Shown here: positions 14,301 through 25,225 of the stretch, piece after piece
How positions within the stretch are numbered: position 1 is the stretch's first letter
Layout: each line of letters begins with the position of its first letter
Source: Ancistrus triradiatus
Taxonomy: Eukaryota; Chordata; Actinopteri; Siluriformes; Loricariidae
Direction: 5' to 3'
DNA length: 64,000 nt
Assembly: GCA_025084515.1 (NCBI GenBank)
Contig: JAJAGP010000047.1
Span: 1,032,876 to 1,096,875 of the forward strand
Program-made: the position numbers and the translations under genes
The notes under the pieces: model-generated
Databases searched by the model: none
What the model was told of the DNA's origin: nothing
What the model saw: only the letters and a program-made list of their open reading frames with translations

Positions 14301-16491
14301 AATATGCTAATTTTTTGAGAAGGACCAGTATTTCTGCTGGGAAAAAAGCAACACATTAATTGCCATGCAGCTAGTGTTGTTAAACGCCTTAGGTGGAAAT
14401 ATAATTCTCAACAACTGATTTTACTGTAGCTGATGTAAATGTGTTTTGTAAAATAGAAACTCATCTTAGGTCTAATCACTTCATCCATACATTTTTAAAA
14501 GTAAACTTTTTTTATGAGTATTCATCTTCAGATTGTATTTCTGCTTTCATCATAACTAAATATTAAAGTCCTCCTAAAGCATGGTACATTTGTAATGGTC
14601 TCTGAAAGCTCTTCCTTTGCCATGGGCATCAATCTCTGCAAGTGACGACCATAGATGAATGAGTGGGAAGAGGAGAAAAAGTCACAAGCAGATGCATCTG
14701 TCACTTGAAGATATAATCAGAGCATTTGTTTCCTCCAGAATCTATCCGCTGTCTTCTAATTGCTATGATATATTTAGCGTTTTAGAGACTTCAGATTAAC
14801 TGCGACACACTGCTGTCACTGCAAGAGAAATGATAAAGAACCTGTATCTGAGAAACCAAAAAAGGAGGGATGTAGAAAGACTTTATAAAGGATTTAAATA
14901 TTTTTTTATCTGTTTCCCTGGAATATTTTTTCTCAATTTGTCTCTCATAGTTGAAGTGATCCTTATGTGTATATATATGTATATATATACAGTGGGGCAA
15001 AAAAGTATTTAGTCAGCCACTGATTGTGCAATGTCTCCGACTTAGAAAAATAAGAGAGCTCTGTAATTTTCATCATAGGTACACTTCAACTATGAGAGAC
15101 AAAATGAGAAAAAAAATCCAGGAAATCACATTGTAAGATTTAAATTTTTTTTTATTGTAAATTATGGTGTAAAATAAGTATTTGGTCAATAAATTTGGTT
15201 CAACTCAATACTTTGTAACATAACCTTTGTTGGTCATAACCTTTGAAAGGTCAAACGTTTCCTGTAAGTCTTCACCAGGTTTGCACACACTGTAGCTGGT
15301 ATTTTGGCCCATTCCTCCATGCAGATCTCCTCTAGAGCAGTGATGTTTTGGGCCAACACGGACTTCAACTCCCTCCACAAATTTTCTATGGGGTTGAGGT
15401 CTGGAGACTGGCTAGGCCACTCCAGGACCTTGAAATGCTTTTTAGGGAGCCACTCCTTCGTTGCCCGAGCGGTGTGTTTGGGATCATTGTCATGCTGGAA
15501 GACCCAGCCACGTTCCATCTTCAGTGCTCTCACTGATGGAAGGAGGTTTTGACTTAAAATCTCACGATACATGGCCTCATTTATTCTTCCCTTAACACGG
15601 ATCAGTCGTCCTGTCCCCTTTGCAGAAAAAGAGCCCCAAAGCATGAGGTTTTCACCCCCATGCTTCCAGTAGGTATGGTGCAACTCAGAATTCTTCTTCC
15701 TCCAAAACACGGCAAGTCGAGTTTTTTACACCTTTTTTAGTTTCATCTGACCACATGATATTCTCCCAATCCTCTTCTGGATCATCCATATGCTCTCTGG
15801 CAAACTTCAGACGGGCCCGGACATGTACTGTCTTAAGCAGGGGGACACGCCTGGCACTGCAGGATCTGAGTCCCTCTCGGCGTAGTGTGTTACTGATGGT
15901 AACCTTTGTTCCTTTGGTCCCAGCTCTCTGCAGGTCATTCATCAGGTCCCTTCGTGTAGTTCTGGGATTTTTGCTCACCGTTCTCATGATCATTTTGACC
16001 CACGGGATGAGATCTTGCATGGAGCCCCAGATCAAGGGAGATTATCAATGGTCTTGTATGTCTTACAATTGCTCCCACAGTTGATATATTCACACCAACT
16101 TGCTTGTCTATTGTAGATTCACTCTTCCCAGCCTGCTGCAGGTCTACAATTTTCTTCCTGGTGTCCTTCAACAGCTCTTTGGTATTGGCCAGGTTTCTAT
16201 TATACAGATAACAAGGTCAAACAGGTGCCATTAATACAGGTAACAAGTAGAGGCCAGAAGAGCTTCTTAAAGAAGAAGTTACAGGTCTGTGAGAGCCAGA
16301 AATCCTGCTTGTTTGTGGGTGACCAAATACTTATTTTCCACCATAATTTACAATGAAATTCTTGAAAAATCCTACAATGTGATTTCCTGGATTTTTTTTT
16401 TTCTCATTTTGTCTCTCATAGTTGAAGTGTACCTATGATGAAAATTACAGACCTCTCTCAAGTCGGAGAACTTGCACAATCAGCGACTGAC

Positions 16492-16553
<62 letters not shown>

Positions 16554-18146
16554 TAATAAATTGAATAAAATAGAGAATAAGACTGACCATTGCCATTTAC
16601 TCCATTTAGCATGGCATACCCAGTAAACCGGAGGAGGGAAGGTTGAGTTCTTGCCCTCTGATGTGGTCTGGGTAATGGCATGAAGATCGGAAATGATGAT
16701 GGACGAACAGTTTGAGTGGAGCCAGAACTGGTACCAGACGAACATAGTGTGAATACTGGAACTGGTACTAGAAGAAGAGCTTGTAGATGAAATAGAATAT
16801 GTAGTTAGTTATGTTATGAACCCACAGTCATAACATAGCATCTACATGGTGGATCATCAAAGTAGTTGTGTATAATAGAGTGTATAGTGGGCACAGTATT
16901 TGCTCTGTGCTGATCCTGACCATTGAAGAACAGAGTGAAAGGGGGCTAAGAAAGTATGCCAGGCAACTATACTCTAATGTAAGACTACTGTAATTGTAGC
17001 ACTAAAAAGTGCACTTATGTGGTAAGTGGAGTTGATAAAATGGACAGTGAGTGTAGACACAGGGAGGTGGTTTTAATGTTATGGCTGTAAGTTGCCTTTC
17101 CACTGAAATGGGTCTTTATATTTCAATCATGCTTCTCTACAGATATACCAAAATGAAGACTGCAACTAACATCTATATCTTCAACCTGGCACTGGCTGAT
17201 GCTCTGGTGACATCCACAATGCCATTCCAGAGTGCAGACTACCTGTTAAATACCTGGCCATTTGGTGAAATTGTATGCAAAGTCTTCATCTCTATTGACT
17301 ACTATAACATGTTCACCAGCATTTTCACGCTAACTATGATGAGTGTGGACCGGTATGTGGCTGTATGCCATCCTGTTAAGGCACTGGACTTCCGTACTCC
17401 TTTCATGGCTAAGGGCATCAATGTGGGAATATGGGTGCTGTCTTCAGCGGTAGGAGTGCCAGCTATGGTGCTAGGGGGCACACAGACCAACAATGGTAAG
17501 TTTTGCTAGCAGCAGAGGAATAACACTCATCCATATTTGTCAATTTCATATTGTTTCTGGACTAAGCATGGTTCTCGATTATTTATTAACATTTTCCTTC
17601 CTTCATTTTGCAGGCACTACAGAGTGTGCCCTGCAATTTCCTGAGCCTTATGAGTACTGGGACACCATGATGAAGATCTGTGTGTTTGTCTTTGCTTTTG
17701 TTGCTCCAGTTCTCATCATTAGCATCTGCTATTCCCTTATGCTTCTCAGACTACGTAGTGTGCGCTTACTGTCAGGTTCTCGAGAGAAAGACCGCAACCT
17801 TCGCCGCATTACCCATTTGGTTTTAGTGGTTGTCGCAGCTTTTATCATTTGCTGGACCCCAATTCATATATTCATCCTACTCAAAGCTGTAGTGGCCATT
17901 CCTGAAACCACACCACTAATGGCTGCTTATTTTCTGTGTGTTGCTCTTGGTTATACCAACAGCAGCCTCAATCCTGTTCTCTATGCTTTTCTGGATGAGA
18001 ATTTTAAGAGGTACTTCAAGCAATTCTGTCTCCCAGAAAGGCAGAAGAAAAATAGAGGCATGGGAGGGAGCAGACTAAGAAGAGTTTCATCTAGACAGCC
18101 ACCTCGGGCTGTAGAAAGCCCCCCAAGGACAGCGAAGAGAGCATGA
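2993..18146 (+). CDS. oprk1: opioid receptor, kappa-like (3 coding exons)
   Basis: Class A GPCR for opioid peptides, Gi/o-coupled at the plasma membrane. Coding exons are 2993-3198, 17143-17495 and 17614-18146, with clean GT/AG borders, total 363 aa (human kappa is 380). The exon borders match the family: after TM1 (split codon R69) and in the second extracellular loop (split codon G187). Visible marks: N-glycosylation sequons at N21 and N186, Asp121 (3.32) in SIDYYNMF, DRY at 138-140, ICL3 RLLSGSREKDRNLRRIT, CWTPIH at 266-271, NPVLY at 306-310. Kappa-like features are VLGGT in loop 2, Ile274 (6.55) and Tyr292 (7.35). Lys277 (6.58) is mu-like, and the loop-2 length is delta-like. The ATG at 2993 lies 2 bases after a CAG acceptor, so a non-coding exon upstream is expected. 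The tail is short and basic and ends near a C6 run. An oprd1-type paralogue is the main alternative; opioid receptor identity is certain, the subtype is not. Confidence 0.88.
5090..6480 (+). pseudogene. Tc1-like element relic, family shared with 59340-60515
   Basis: Aligns by eye along its length with the copy at 59340-60515: shared wording from the leader ("caagaactaaggaa" and similar), HTH, "gtggtccagagatgtgtctt" and "atttggtctcacatta". Transposase frames are broken throughout. Confidence 0.65.
7248..7291. repeat. CA microsatellite
   Basis: About 21 CA units in receptor intron 1. Confidence 0.95.
7578..7745 (-). repeat. tRNA-derived SINE, diverged
   Basis: Minus-strand copy, recognisable by "caattgtgggttaag" and "catttagcaaatgc". 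Confidence 0.65.
8091..8288 (+). repeat. tRNA-derived SINE
   Basis: Head has pol III A box (TAGCCTAGCGG, 8098-8108) and B box (GGTTCAAATCC, 8141-8151). The conserved body "gtaagtcgctctggataagg" and a TAAATG tail follow. Best-kept copy in the window. Confidence 0.88.
8437..8612 (+). repeat. tRNA-derived SINE, diverged
   Basis: Same family: GTTCAAATTC B box, "caagctgccgctg", decayed body and TAAATG tail. Confidence 0.7.
10261..10540 (-). mobile_element. 5'-truncated LINE 3' end
   Basis: Matches the 3' terminal 220 bp of the LINE at 22934 on the same strand ("tcagatttatttatatag", "gcaaggaaaaacttcctaag", "gaggaagaaaccttggga"). Confidence 0.75.
10896..11062 (+). mobile_element. 5' fragment of Tc1-like family shared with 54440
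   Basis: "tggcaaacattatggaaata" to "tttctggtttcatgaggcat" matches the head of the 54440-55440 relic. The rest is absent. Confidence 0.5.
11308..11389. repeat. compound TA/GA microsatellite
   Basis: TA units to about 11346, then GA units to 11388. Confidence 0.95.
12748..14330 (-). mobile_element. Tc1-like transposon with ~200-bp inverted repeats
   Basis: Ends TACTGGTCCTTCTC... and ...GAGAAGGACCAGTA are inverted repeats of about 200 bp, flanked by TA. The whole is 1583 bp. The minus-strand transposase (ATG at 14007, end near 13117) shows SDESKF and SPDLNPIENLWDIVKRKL, the first and third parts of the DDE catalytic triad. The segment that should carry the second Asp (about 13280-13380) is out of frame, so the copy is dead. 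Confidence 0.92.
13117..14007 (-). pseudogene. Tc1-like transposase, frameshifted
   Basis: Transposase of the 12748-14330 element. A 258-residue open stretch (13893-13117) covers linker and catalytic region but reads a wrong frame in two places: around 13500-13600, and where the second catalytic Asp belongs. The N-terminal HTH part (14007-13890) lies in another frame. Not expected to be functional. Confidence 0.85.
14988..16497 (-). mobile_element. Tc1-like transposon, CAGTGGGGCAAAAAAG family
   Basis: Left end TACAGTGGGGCAAAAAAGTA at 14988. The matching right inverted repeat ends at about 16493, where its last bases are replaced by an AT microsatellite. The minus-strand transposase pieces are 16171-15935, 16035-15685 and 15710-15234, with WSDETK, HDNDPKHTA and DLNPIENLWRELK giving all three acidic catalytic residues, in different frames. 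A further inverted-repeat fragment of the same family lies at 14910-14963. Confidence 0.9.
15234..16171 (-). pseudogene. Tc1-like transposase in three frames
   Basis: HTH part (MKDTRKKIVDLQQAGKSEST) at 16171-15935, DNA-binding/linker part with EDWENIMWSDETK to 15685, and catalytic part to 15234. At least two frameshifts separate them. The catalytic motifs are individually intact, so the copy is fairly young. Confidence 0.85.
16494..16553. repeat. AT microsatellite at transposon end
   Basis: AT units replace the terminal bases of the Tc1-like element at 14988-16497. Confidence 0.9.
16560..16860 (-). mobile_element. LINE 3' region fragment
   Basis: Matches 23290-23500 of the LINE relic ("ctggaggagggag"/"ccggaggagggaag", "gaacatcgtgtg"/"gaacatagtgtg"). 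Confidence 0.6.
16865..17060. mobile_element. non-autonomous element copy
   Basis: "gtgggcacagtatttgctct" to "aaagtgcacttatgtgg" matches 21519-21665 closely and 45335-45530 in reverse. It ends 82 bp before opioid receptor exon 2. Confidence 0.6.
17496..17613 (+). other. oprk1: intron 2 of the opioid receptor (118 bp)
   Basis: Short intron in the second extracellular loop, from GTAAGT at 17496 to a TTTTGCAG acceptor ending at 17613. Read straight through, it gives an in-frame stop after the exon-2 sequence (TTTTGCTAG), so it must be spliced. Confidence 0.9.
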
Positions 18147-19440
18147 CTAGCAGTGGAATTGTCCTTCATCACACAGACAACCAAGGAGGACTCAAGCACA
18201 ATGACACAGGTCTCATCCACACTTTGATCACGATACAACCTACATCTGGTGGGAATGTTGGTGTGACTGTCCCTCAGAGGAATAGAGCACTGCGACATTA
18301 TTACGGCTTATAACACTTAACCACAGAGCTCTCAAACCATTTGTCATTATGATAGGTTGATTGTGTTGTATGTCATATTATATTGCAGGTTACATGGCCT
18401 TGGATCTGAAATCTGTCTTTTGGTGTTCCATATAATTGTCAATATCTGTTCAATTTGCAGCCACCTTATTTAAGGGTCAAATACTATATTTGGTCGTGTG
18501 CTTGTCTATCCACGCAAACATATCAGTGCAAGACTGAATTGCACACAACTTATAAAGTGATTTCATGTTAGTGGTAAGTGGTGGCTACAAACACGATATG
18601 CAGTGCTTTTCAATGAGACAGCAGTGGATGATTTTACTACACCATCAATGTTTAACCCTTTCACCTATGTAGTAGGAGGATAAACTAGATGCTTTTTCTT
18701 CTGGAATACGGAACACCTCAGAACACTGAAGCACATTACGTACTCTACAACAAGCTCATAAAATGAGTCCTGAGTGCTGACCCCACATACACTATTTTAA
18801 AACATCATGTCAATGCAACAACAATAGAACAAACCTTTCAAACCTGCCACTGAAAAAACAAATAAATGTATGATGTGAATTTGTATTAAAAATTTGTAAA
18901 AATGTCATAATTGTGAAATTCCTGTGAATCCTGTATATACAACTCCTGTACAGCAACAAACCAGCTATATATACTTTTTAATATAAGGACTGTATATATG
19001 CGTACTATTAATATTTTAGATTATTCTCATTTTGCACACATAATATTTACGTCATGTTCCAAATGTAAAAATGTTTTTTTATTCCATAGCTAAGCAATAT
19101 TTAGATGACTGGACAAATTCCAGAATGTATGTGTACAGGAAGTTAGTAATTGTTTTTGCAGATTATACCTGATGTGATGATGTATTTCATCATTTTGTCA
19201 ATCTGATTATAACAATAATCGGATTGTGATCTGATTATGCCACATATTTTAATTATGGAGCTATATCTGTGTACATACGGCACACATATTTGTCAGAAAG
19301 GTCACATGTAAATGTTTGTTGTACATACAAAAGCCGGCTAGTGTTAGTCCAGCTGTTACATAATTGCTTGACTTAGTAAACTATTAAATGTTAATAACAT
19401 GTAGAGTATGAAATCTAATAAATTATATGGATCTTTTATT
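18147..19440 (+). other. oprk1: probable 3' UTR of the opioid receptor
   Basis: The receptor stop is TGA at 18144-18146. No recognisable repeat or other gene follows for about 1.3 kb. AATAAA occurs at 19417-19422. The first 165 bases hold an open adjacent frame (18095-18310) that may be a former or true continuation of the receptor tail. The end of the transcript is inferred. Confidence 0.45.
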
Positions 19441-19901
19441 TTAGTTTGTCACACATTTTTACTAAGATCATTTGTCTAATTTCATAATAATACTGCTTGG
19501 TCTCTTTTTTCTTATCTATACCAGGACTTACGTACCTTATGCATATTTTGACCAAGATAGTTATTTATAAAACAATTCTAAGTGACTGCACTAGCACAAG
19601 TACTGTATATTGTCCAAATTGTTTATGTATTTTAATGCATGTCAGGTTTATTTCTATTCAATGTAAAGCAGAGGGTATTAAACAGTATTGTTGCATGACA
19701 TTTGTATTGTTTCTGCTGTTACTTGGTCGAGCTTCCAGACTTTCTTTTCTGTGCTGTTATGCAGATTGGATTTCTACCTGTACAAAAGTCAGCACAACAA
19801 AGCAAAACCATTACACTAGGGACCTAGATTGTGCAATGCTTTGCACTGACACATATTAAACCAAAACAGTAATAATGTCTATTGACATTACTGTAACTTC
19901 A

Positions 19902-20250
19902 TTCAGTCATTTTCTTATCCGCTTAATACTTGGTCAGGGTCATGGGGAAAGCCAGTGCCTAGCCGGCGACATAGGGCACAACTCAGGAACACTCCTAGAC
20001 AGGGTGCCAATCCATCGTAGAGTACATACACTCATACACACTTAAACACTAAGGGCACTTTTTAGAAACTCCAACTAAACGCATCATGCATGTACCAGAG
20101 TACCCGGAGTAAACCCACACAGACACGGGGAGGACATGCAGACTTCACATAGAAAGAACCCAGGTCACTCCACCTGGGATCAAACGCAGGACCTTCTTGA
20201 TGTGAGGTGACAGTGCAACCCGTCGAGCCACCGCACCACCCAGGATCAAC
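19902..20250 (+). repeat. dispersed fish repeat, near full length
   Basis: Runs from "tcattttcttatccgctta" to "gtcgagccaccgcaccaccc", a family common in teleosts ("acccggagtaaacccacaca"). Other copies: 2262-2470 (-), 3565-3730 (-), 11066-11212 (+), 29495-29742 (+), 32330-32470 (-), 33092-33215 (-), 46415-46615 (+), 48585-48680 (-). Confidence 0.75.
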
Positions 20251-20259
20251 ATTAGGCAC

Positions 20260-21510
20260 AGGCTAAACACAAAACTGCAGTCTCATAAAACCCTGATTTC
20301 TCAGTTCCTATTTGACCCAATTCAAAATTGAGAAATTGTGTTTAAATGGACTTTAAATGTTTGTTTATGAACTTTGAATAATAAATTTGTAAAAATTTAA
20401 ACAAATCTAGGAACTCCACACTTGGTTATATAGGGTCACTTAATTTCTATTTGATACTTCATTACCAAAGTAAAAGTAGCCAAAGTAAATTTTCATACAA
20501 TGCAATCTAATACAGCTAAGCAATTTTAAAGCTCCTGTCAGTAGTATTTGAACTCAAACATTTGGGATCACTAGCACAGAACTGATGCGATACCACCAGT
20601 GCCTGTTTTAGGCTAAGGACTTATAAACAATGACAAAATTCATATGACCTGATTATTGTATCCAAGAATCTTTCCAACAATACAGTGCATCTGAACAAAG
20701 ACCATGGATGAATGTGCTTTTCAGTAGTCACCCCTCTAGTCACCCCTCTATACTTAGCACTATACCACTGAACTAATGAGGAACAGGTGAGTTAAGATGG
20801 AAAAAAGTATTTAACACAGCAATTGCCATGGGAAAAGAAAATCAAAGGAGATCTTAACATCTATGTAGTTTCTCTCATACAAAACTGAGGTCAAACGGAA
20901 AGAAAAATTAGACTTTTACTTAAGTCTCCTGTCTCACGGGTTTTTTTCCTGAGCAAAAAGACTCCCATAATCGCCTATTTGTCTCCCCCTGACTTTTAGC
21001 AAAGACCTCAATGAAGACTCACTAGGGTGCTCAGATCTACCACCTTGTTTCTCATATTTATCTGTTGGTGAGAAGAACAGCTCTCAAAATTAACTTAAAC
21101 ATTTCTTAACTATACCAACCATGTCTTCCACCAACACATTACTTTAGTGTGTTTGTGTGGTGCAGTGAACACGCTAGTCCACTGCCACGGGTTCATAGAT
21201 CCAAGACCTGGAGGTGCTTTCAGGTTGGGTTCCGTGCCACATGCAGACTTGCACCTAGTGACCTTATCAAATCATGTGTGAAATTGGTCCCTTTCATTTC
21301 ACACATATTTATGGCTCTTTTTTGGATTAATTTAACTTTCTTTAGGTATTTTGGGCAGAAACATCTGAGACATGTAACTGAAAATGAAGCAGAATCACCA
21401 GTGTCCTACACTATGAAAGAGCAACGACTGAACACTAAAGGTTTCCTATAAGAGGTGTCAAGTAGGTTATATAGATGTGAAACAGCAATTTCAGCATTTT
21501 GTGAGCCAAT
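20260..21510. other. intergenic, nothing recognised
   Basis: Between a dispersed repeat and a non-autonomous element. No gene, RNA or clear repeat seen. The same holds for 19440-19900, 21945-22495, 26350-26990, 48895-49430 and 58360-58600. Confidence 0.5.
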
Positions 21511-21518
21511 GAGACGGT

Positions 21519-21665
21519 GAGTGGGCACAGTATTTGCACTGTGGCAGTTCTGTGGGGGTCCTGACTTTTGAAGAATACTGTGAAAGGGGGATAAGAAAGT
21601 ATGCAGAGTAAATGATGTACTACAGTTTGTAATTGTAGAACTACAAAGTGCACTTAAATGGAGCT
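21519..21665. mobile_element. non-autonomous element copy
   Basis: Matches 16865-17060 in the same orientation ("gtgggcacagtatttgcact" ... "aaagtgcacttaaatgg"). Confidence 0.6.
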
Positions 21666-21824
21666 TACTATTACTGCTAACTTACAAGTTGTTTTGCAAC
21701 CAAATTTCATAATCTAATCTACAGGTACATTAATGAAACCTGTAGAAAACATATTACTACCGGGATTGAAATATAAGCGAGCAAGAAGAACATCTAACAC
21801 TTAGTAATAACTTGTATAATCTGT

Positions 21825-21941
21825 ATTTGTGAAGTGAGCAATCCTCCGGTGTCTGGTGGGATGAATGTCCTCTAAATTCCTCTAACAGGAATTTCCCTCT
21901 GGGATTAATAAAGTTATCTATCTATCTATCTATCTATCTAA
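21825..21941 (+). mobile_element. non-LTR retrotransposon 3' tail with TCTA repeat
   Basis: "aatttccctctgggattaat" then AAAGT and (TCTA)n at 21917-21940 is a common fish LINE 3' end, with the microsatellite as its tail. Confidence 0.6.
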
Positions 21942-22497
21942 TGTGGTGGTGTCAATGGAGTCAGTTCCATTACTGATGTGTCAGTCTGTTTGAAAATAAT
22001 CTCTCAGGTCCTCATTATATTTGGCTCCATGTGTTTGGTCTCCTTTAGGATTTTGTCTTGACCTTGTCTTTTAAAGGTGATTTCAATTTGACTTCACTTG
22101 AACTGATCAGCTTTATAACACTGCATGTATTATGCAGGCTGTAAGATATAAGATATAAGACATGTAAGCATTTCACAGATTAAACCATCCAGGAATCTGA
22201 GAGATATGTTAATGCAGTGGTGCATGTAAATCCGAATTTAAAATAAATGTAAATCTTATAAGAATTCTGTTCACAGATTATTGGTATTGTGGGGGTTTTA
22301 TGTATGATTTATGTTTTTTAAACCTTTGTAACTGTATTTATTTGGCTTTTATAGCAACTATATTAAAAACAACAAAAACAGTTGTGATTTTATGGAAATA
22401 TATTGTATCTAATTTACATTGTCTTGACCAGGGACAGGCGTTGGCTGGTTTTGTGTACCTAGCTAGAATTAATAGTCAAGGGAAATAGGTTAAAAAG

Positions 22498-22690
22498 TGC
22501 AACCCCAAATCAGAAAAAGTTGGGACAGTGTCAAAAAAACTGTGTAATTTACTTTGACTTTTATTTCTGCATAGATTTACATTAGTGAATATAGCATGAT
22601 AAGTCACTTGCAGCTCGGAAATGTTTCCAGGAAAAACGCTGCATGAATACCTACTACAGAGCAAAATCAAATAGATAGGTATATTGTTTT
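22498..22690. mobile_element. fragment of DNA transposon (AACCCCAAATC end)
   Basis: Starts with "gcaaccccaaatcagaaaaa" then "gttgggacag", a terminal sequence common in teleost genomes and matching the 58325-58352 end. No transposase is visible. Confidence 0.5.
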
Positions 22691-23961
22691 ATTAACAGCT
22701 TAATGGCTCCCTCTACAGGTTATTATCTACAGGAAATCTAATACTGTACGTCCAAGCACCAAATATTTTTTTTTTTAATATAGTTCAAAATTATTAGTGT
22801 ACAAACTGTATACGCGTATTTAAAAACCCCACAAGGATATCAATAGATATAATCAATATCAATCAATATCAAAGAGGTTCGAGGGGAAAAGTAGAAGGTT
22901 GAATTCACACCGTTGAATGTCAAAGCCAAGAAGCCAGTCAAGTCAAGTCAGATTTATTTATATAGTGCTTTTTACAATGGAGCATTGTCTCAAAGCAACT
23001 TTACAATTTTAGATTATATCCTAATATCTACAGCCAGTCACAAATTGAGCAAGCCTAGGGCAACAGTGGTAAGGAAAAACTCCCTAAGTGTTATGAGGAA
23101 GAAACCTCGGGAGGAGATTTAAAAAGGGACCCAACCTCCTTGGGCGGCGTAGATGATAAATCTAAGAATGAAACTAACTCATCTAAACTAATAAGTCTTG
23201 GAGTGATAGTTCAAATAAAATGTAAAATATGCACATCGGCATTAAGTAGTCCGATACACAGAGTCACTCCAGGATCCTGAGTCTAAGCAGGAAAGTCCTT
23301 GGCAGCACTTCATCCCCAGCCAACTGGAGGAGGGAGAGAGTTACTTCCCTCTGGTGTGGCCAGGGTATGGTGGGACCGGAGCTGATGTAGGAAACAGCTT
23401 GAGCGAAGTCGAAGCAGATGAACATCGTGTGTGGGACTGGAACCGGCACAGGAACACAGCTCGGAGAGAAAACAGAAAATGTAATTAGTTATTGATTAAG
23501 AGCACAGTGTCTATTAACAATCACTGATGCCATGTGTAGCATGAGACTCTGACAGCATTAGCTGTAGCAGCATATCTAGAAAGAGGAGAACTGGTAGGTA
23601 ACCCAGCCAAGAGGGATCACATGAGACATCGGCAACCCTACGAGAGGCAGAAGACAGCAACCCAACGTCTCTGATCACCATAAGGCTCTTTGACTATGAA
23701 CCCCCAGCTCTCCCATTAGTCTAAGGCAAGGATGCACAAGTCAAGATCACGAGGACCAAAGCCCAGTTCAGCCAGACCGCCCACCCGACACTCCCAGCTA
23801 AAGGACAAGGCATGACAAGTCTAGGCAGGCCAGACATGACTCCAGACTCCAGCCTCAGCGACCCAAGCCATGCATCTCAGTCTAAATCTAGTCAAAACCC
23901 TGTGTAAATAAGTATGTCTTTAGCTTAGACCTAAACATTTGGAGAGTGTCTGAGTCTCGAA

Positions 23962-24615
23962 CTAAAATGGGAAGTTTATTCCATAATTGGGGGCCATGTA
24001 TGAAAAAGCTTTTCCCCCTGTTGTGACTTTTTTAATTCTAGGAAGTAATAAGAAGTAGTAAGAAGTAAGAAGTCCTGCACCCTGCAAACGAAGTAGACGT
24101 GCTGGATTGTAAGACTCTAAGAGTTCACTCAGATAATGTGGGGCCAGGCCATGTGGTGCTTTATATGTTATAAGACGTATGTTGCAGTCAATGCAGAATT
24201 TAACTGGTAACCAGTGCAGTGATGATAGAACAGGAGTGATATGATCAAATTTTCGAGTTTGAGTTAGCACTCGATCAGCTGCATTGTGAACCAACTGAAG
24301 TTTATTTATAGATTTACTAGAGCATCCAGCAAGTAAATTATCACAGTAATCCAACCTTGAGGTTATAAACACTTGAACCAGTTTCTCCGCATCATTAAAA
24401 GAGAGGATATTTCTATGTTTAGCAATATTAGGTAATGGAAAGAAAGCAATTAGAGTGATGTTGCTAATGTGTGCATCAAAGGAGAGATCTGAATCAAATA
24501 TGGCTTTTTTAATCAGTGGTTTAATAACGGCATACTTAAAGGATTTGGGCACATAACCAAAGGAAAGAGATGAATTTAAAATAATTAGCAGTGGCTCTAT
24601 AATACTAGGTATCAA
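23962..24615 (-). pseudogene. LINE reverse transcriptase C-terminal fragment
   Basis: A 217-residue open stretch of the L2/Rex1-like RT and its C-terminal region. It lacks the YxDD catalytic box: an internal deletion joins "AVIKPLIKK" directly to the segment with FDAHISNIT. Confidence 0.8.
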
Positions 24616-25225
24616 TTCTTTGAGTAAATGTGTAGGAATTGGATCTAATAAACATGTTGATGACTTAGACGAGCTGATCAGTGCGGATAGTTCAGTATTA
24701 GTAATTGGGGTAAAAGATTCAGCTAATTAAACAGATGCCTTCACTAGTGCTGCATCTGGAAGGTTGCTGAATAGTTTGGTGATGTGATGAGCATTGAGTT
24801 TTATGCCTAATATTTTCTATCTTATCATTAAAGAAAGTCATGAAATCATTACTGTAAAAATTACACATAACGTGAGAATCACTTTCTGTAGGGTGTTCTG
24901 TTAATTTGGAGACTGTACAAAGGAGAAATCTAGGATTATTCTGATTTTTCTCTATGAAATCACCTACAATTAAAGCATTATCTGTTGACAGTACTCAGCA
25001 GGAAAGAAAGTTAGCAAATTAATGAAGAAATTCTGAATAAGGACCTGGAGGGCAGTAAATAGTGATAAGCTGAAAAGAGTGTGGTTTTGACTTCCATAAC
25101 GATGGATCAGTCACATTAAGAATCAGTATTTCAAAAGAATTAGCCATGTAATGGGATTTAGTTGTAACACCTAGCTCTTTGTCAGAAAATTGTGGCTATG
25201 CCTCCCCCCGACCATTAGGACGAGG

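Larger units (their letters stand above)
3199..17142 (+). other. oprk1: intron 1 of the opioid receptor (13.9 kb)
   Basis: The intron lies between the GT at 3199-3200 and the AG at 17141-17142. It holds Tc1-like relics (about 5090-6480, 12748-14330, 14988-16497), SINEs (7578-7745, 8091-8288, 8437-8612), a LINE 3' fragment (10261-10540) and microsatellites. I recognise nothing in 3790-5090, 6490-7240, 8620-10250, 11400-12740 or 14340-14900. Confidence 0.8.

Noticed and set aside
2993..18146. Naming the receptor oprd1
   Set aside because: Loop-2 length and some phrases are delta-like, but Ile 6.55, Tyr 7.35 and VLGGT favour kappa. Left open in the entry.
18147..18298. Minus-strand 105-codon frame over the receptor end (17981-18298)
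   Set aside because: Antisense of coding sequence, with no family resemblance.
19497..19859. 120-codon Cys-rich open frame
   Set aside because: No recognisable family, no splice context, AT-rich intergenic sequence; likely chance.
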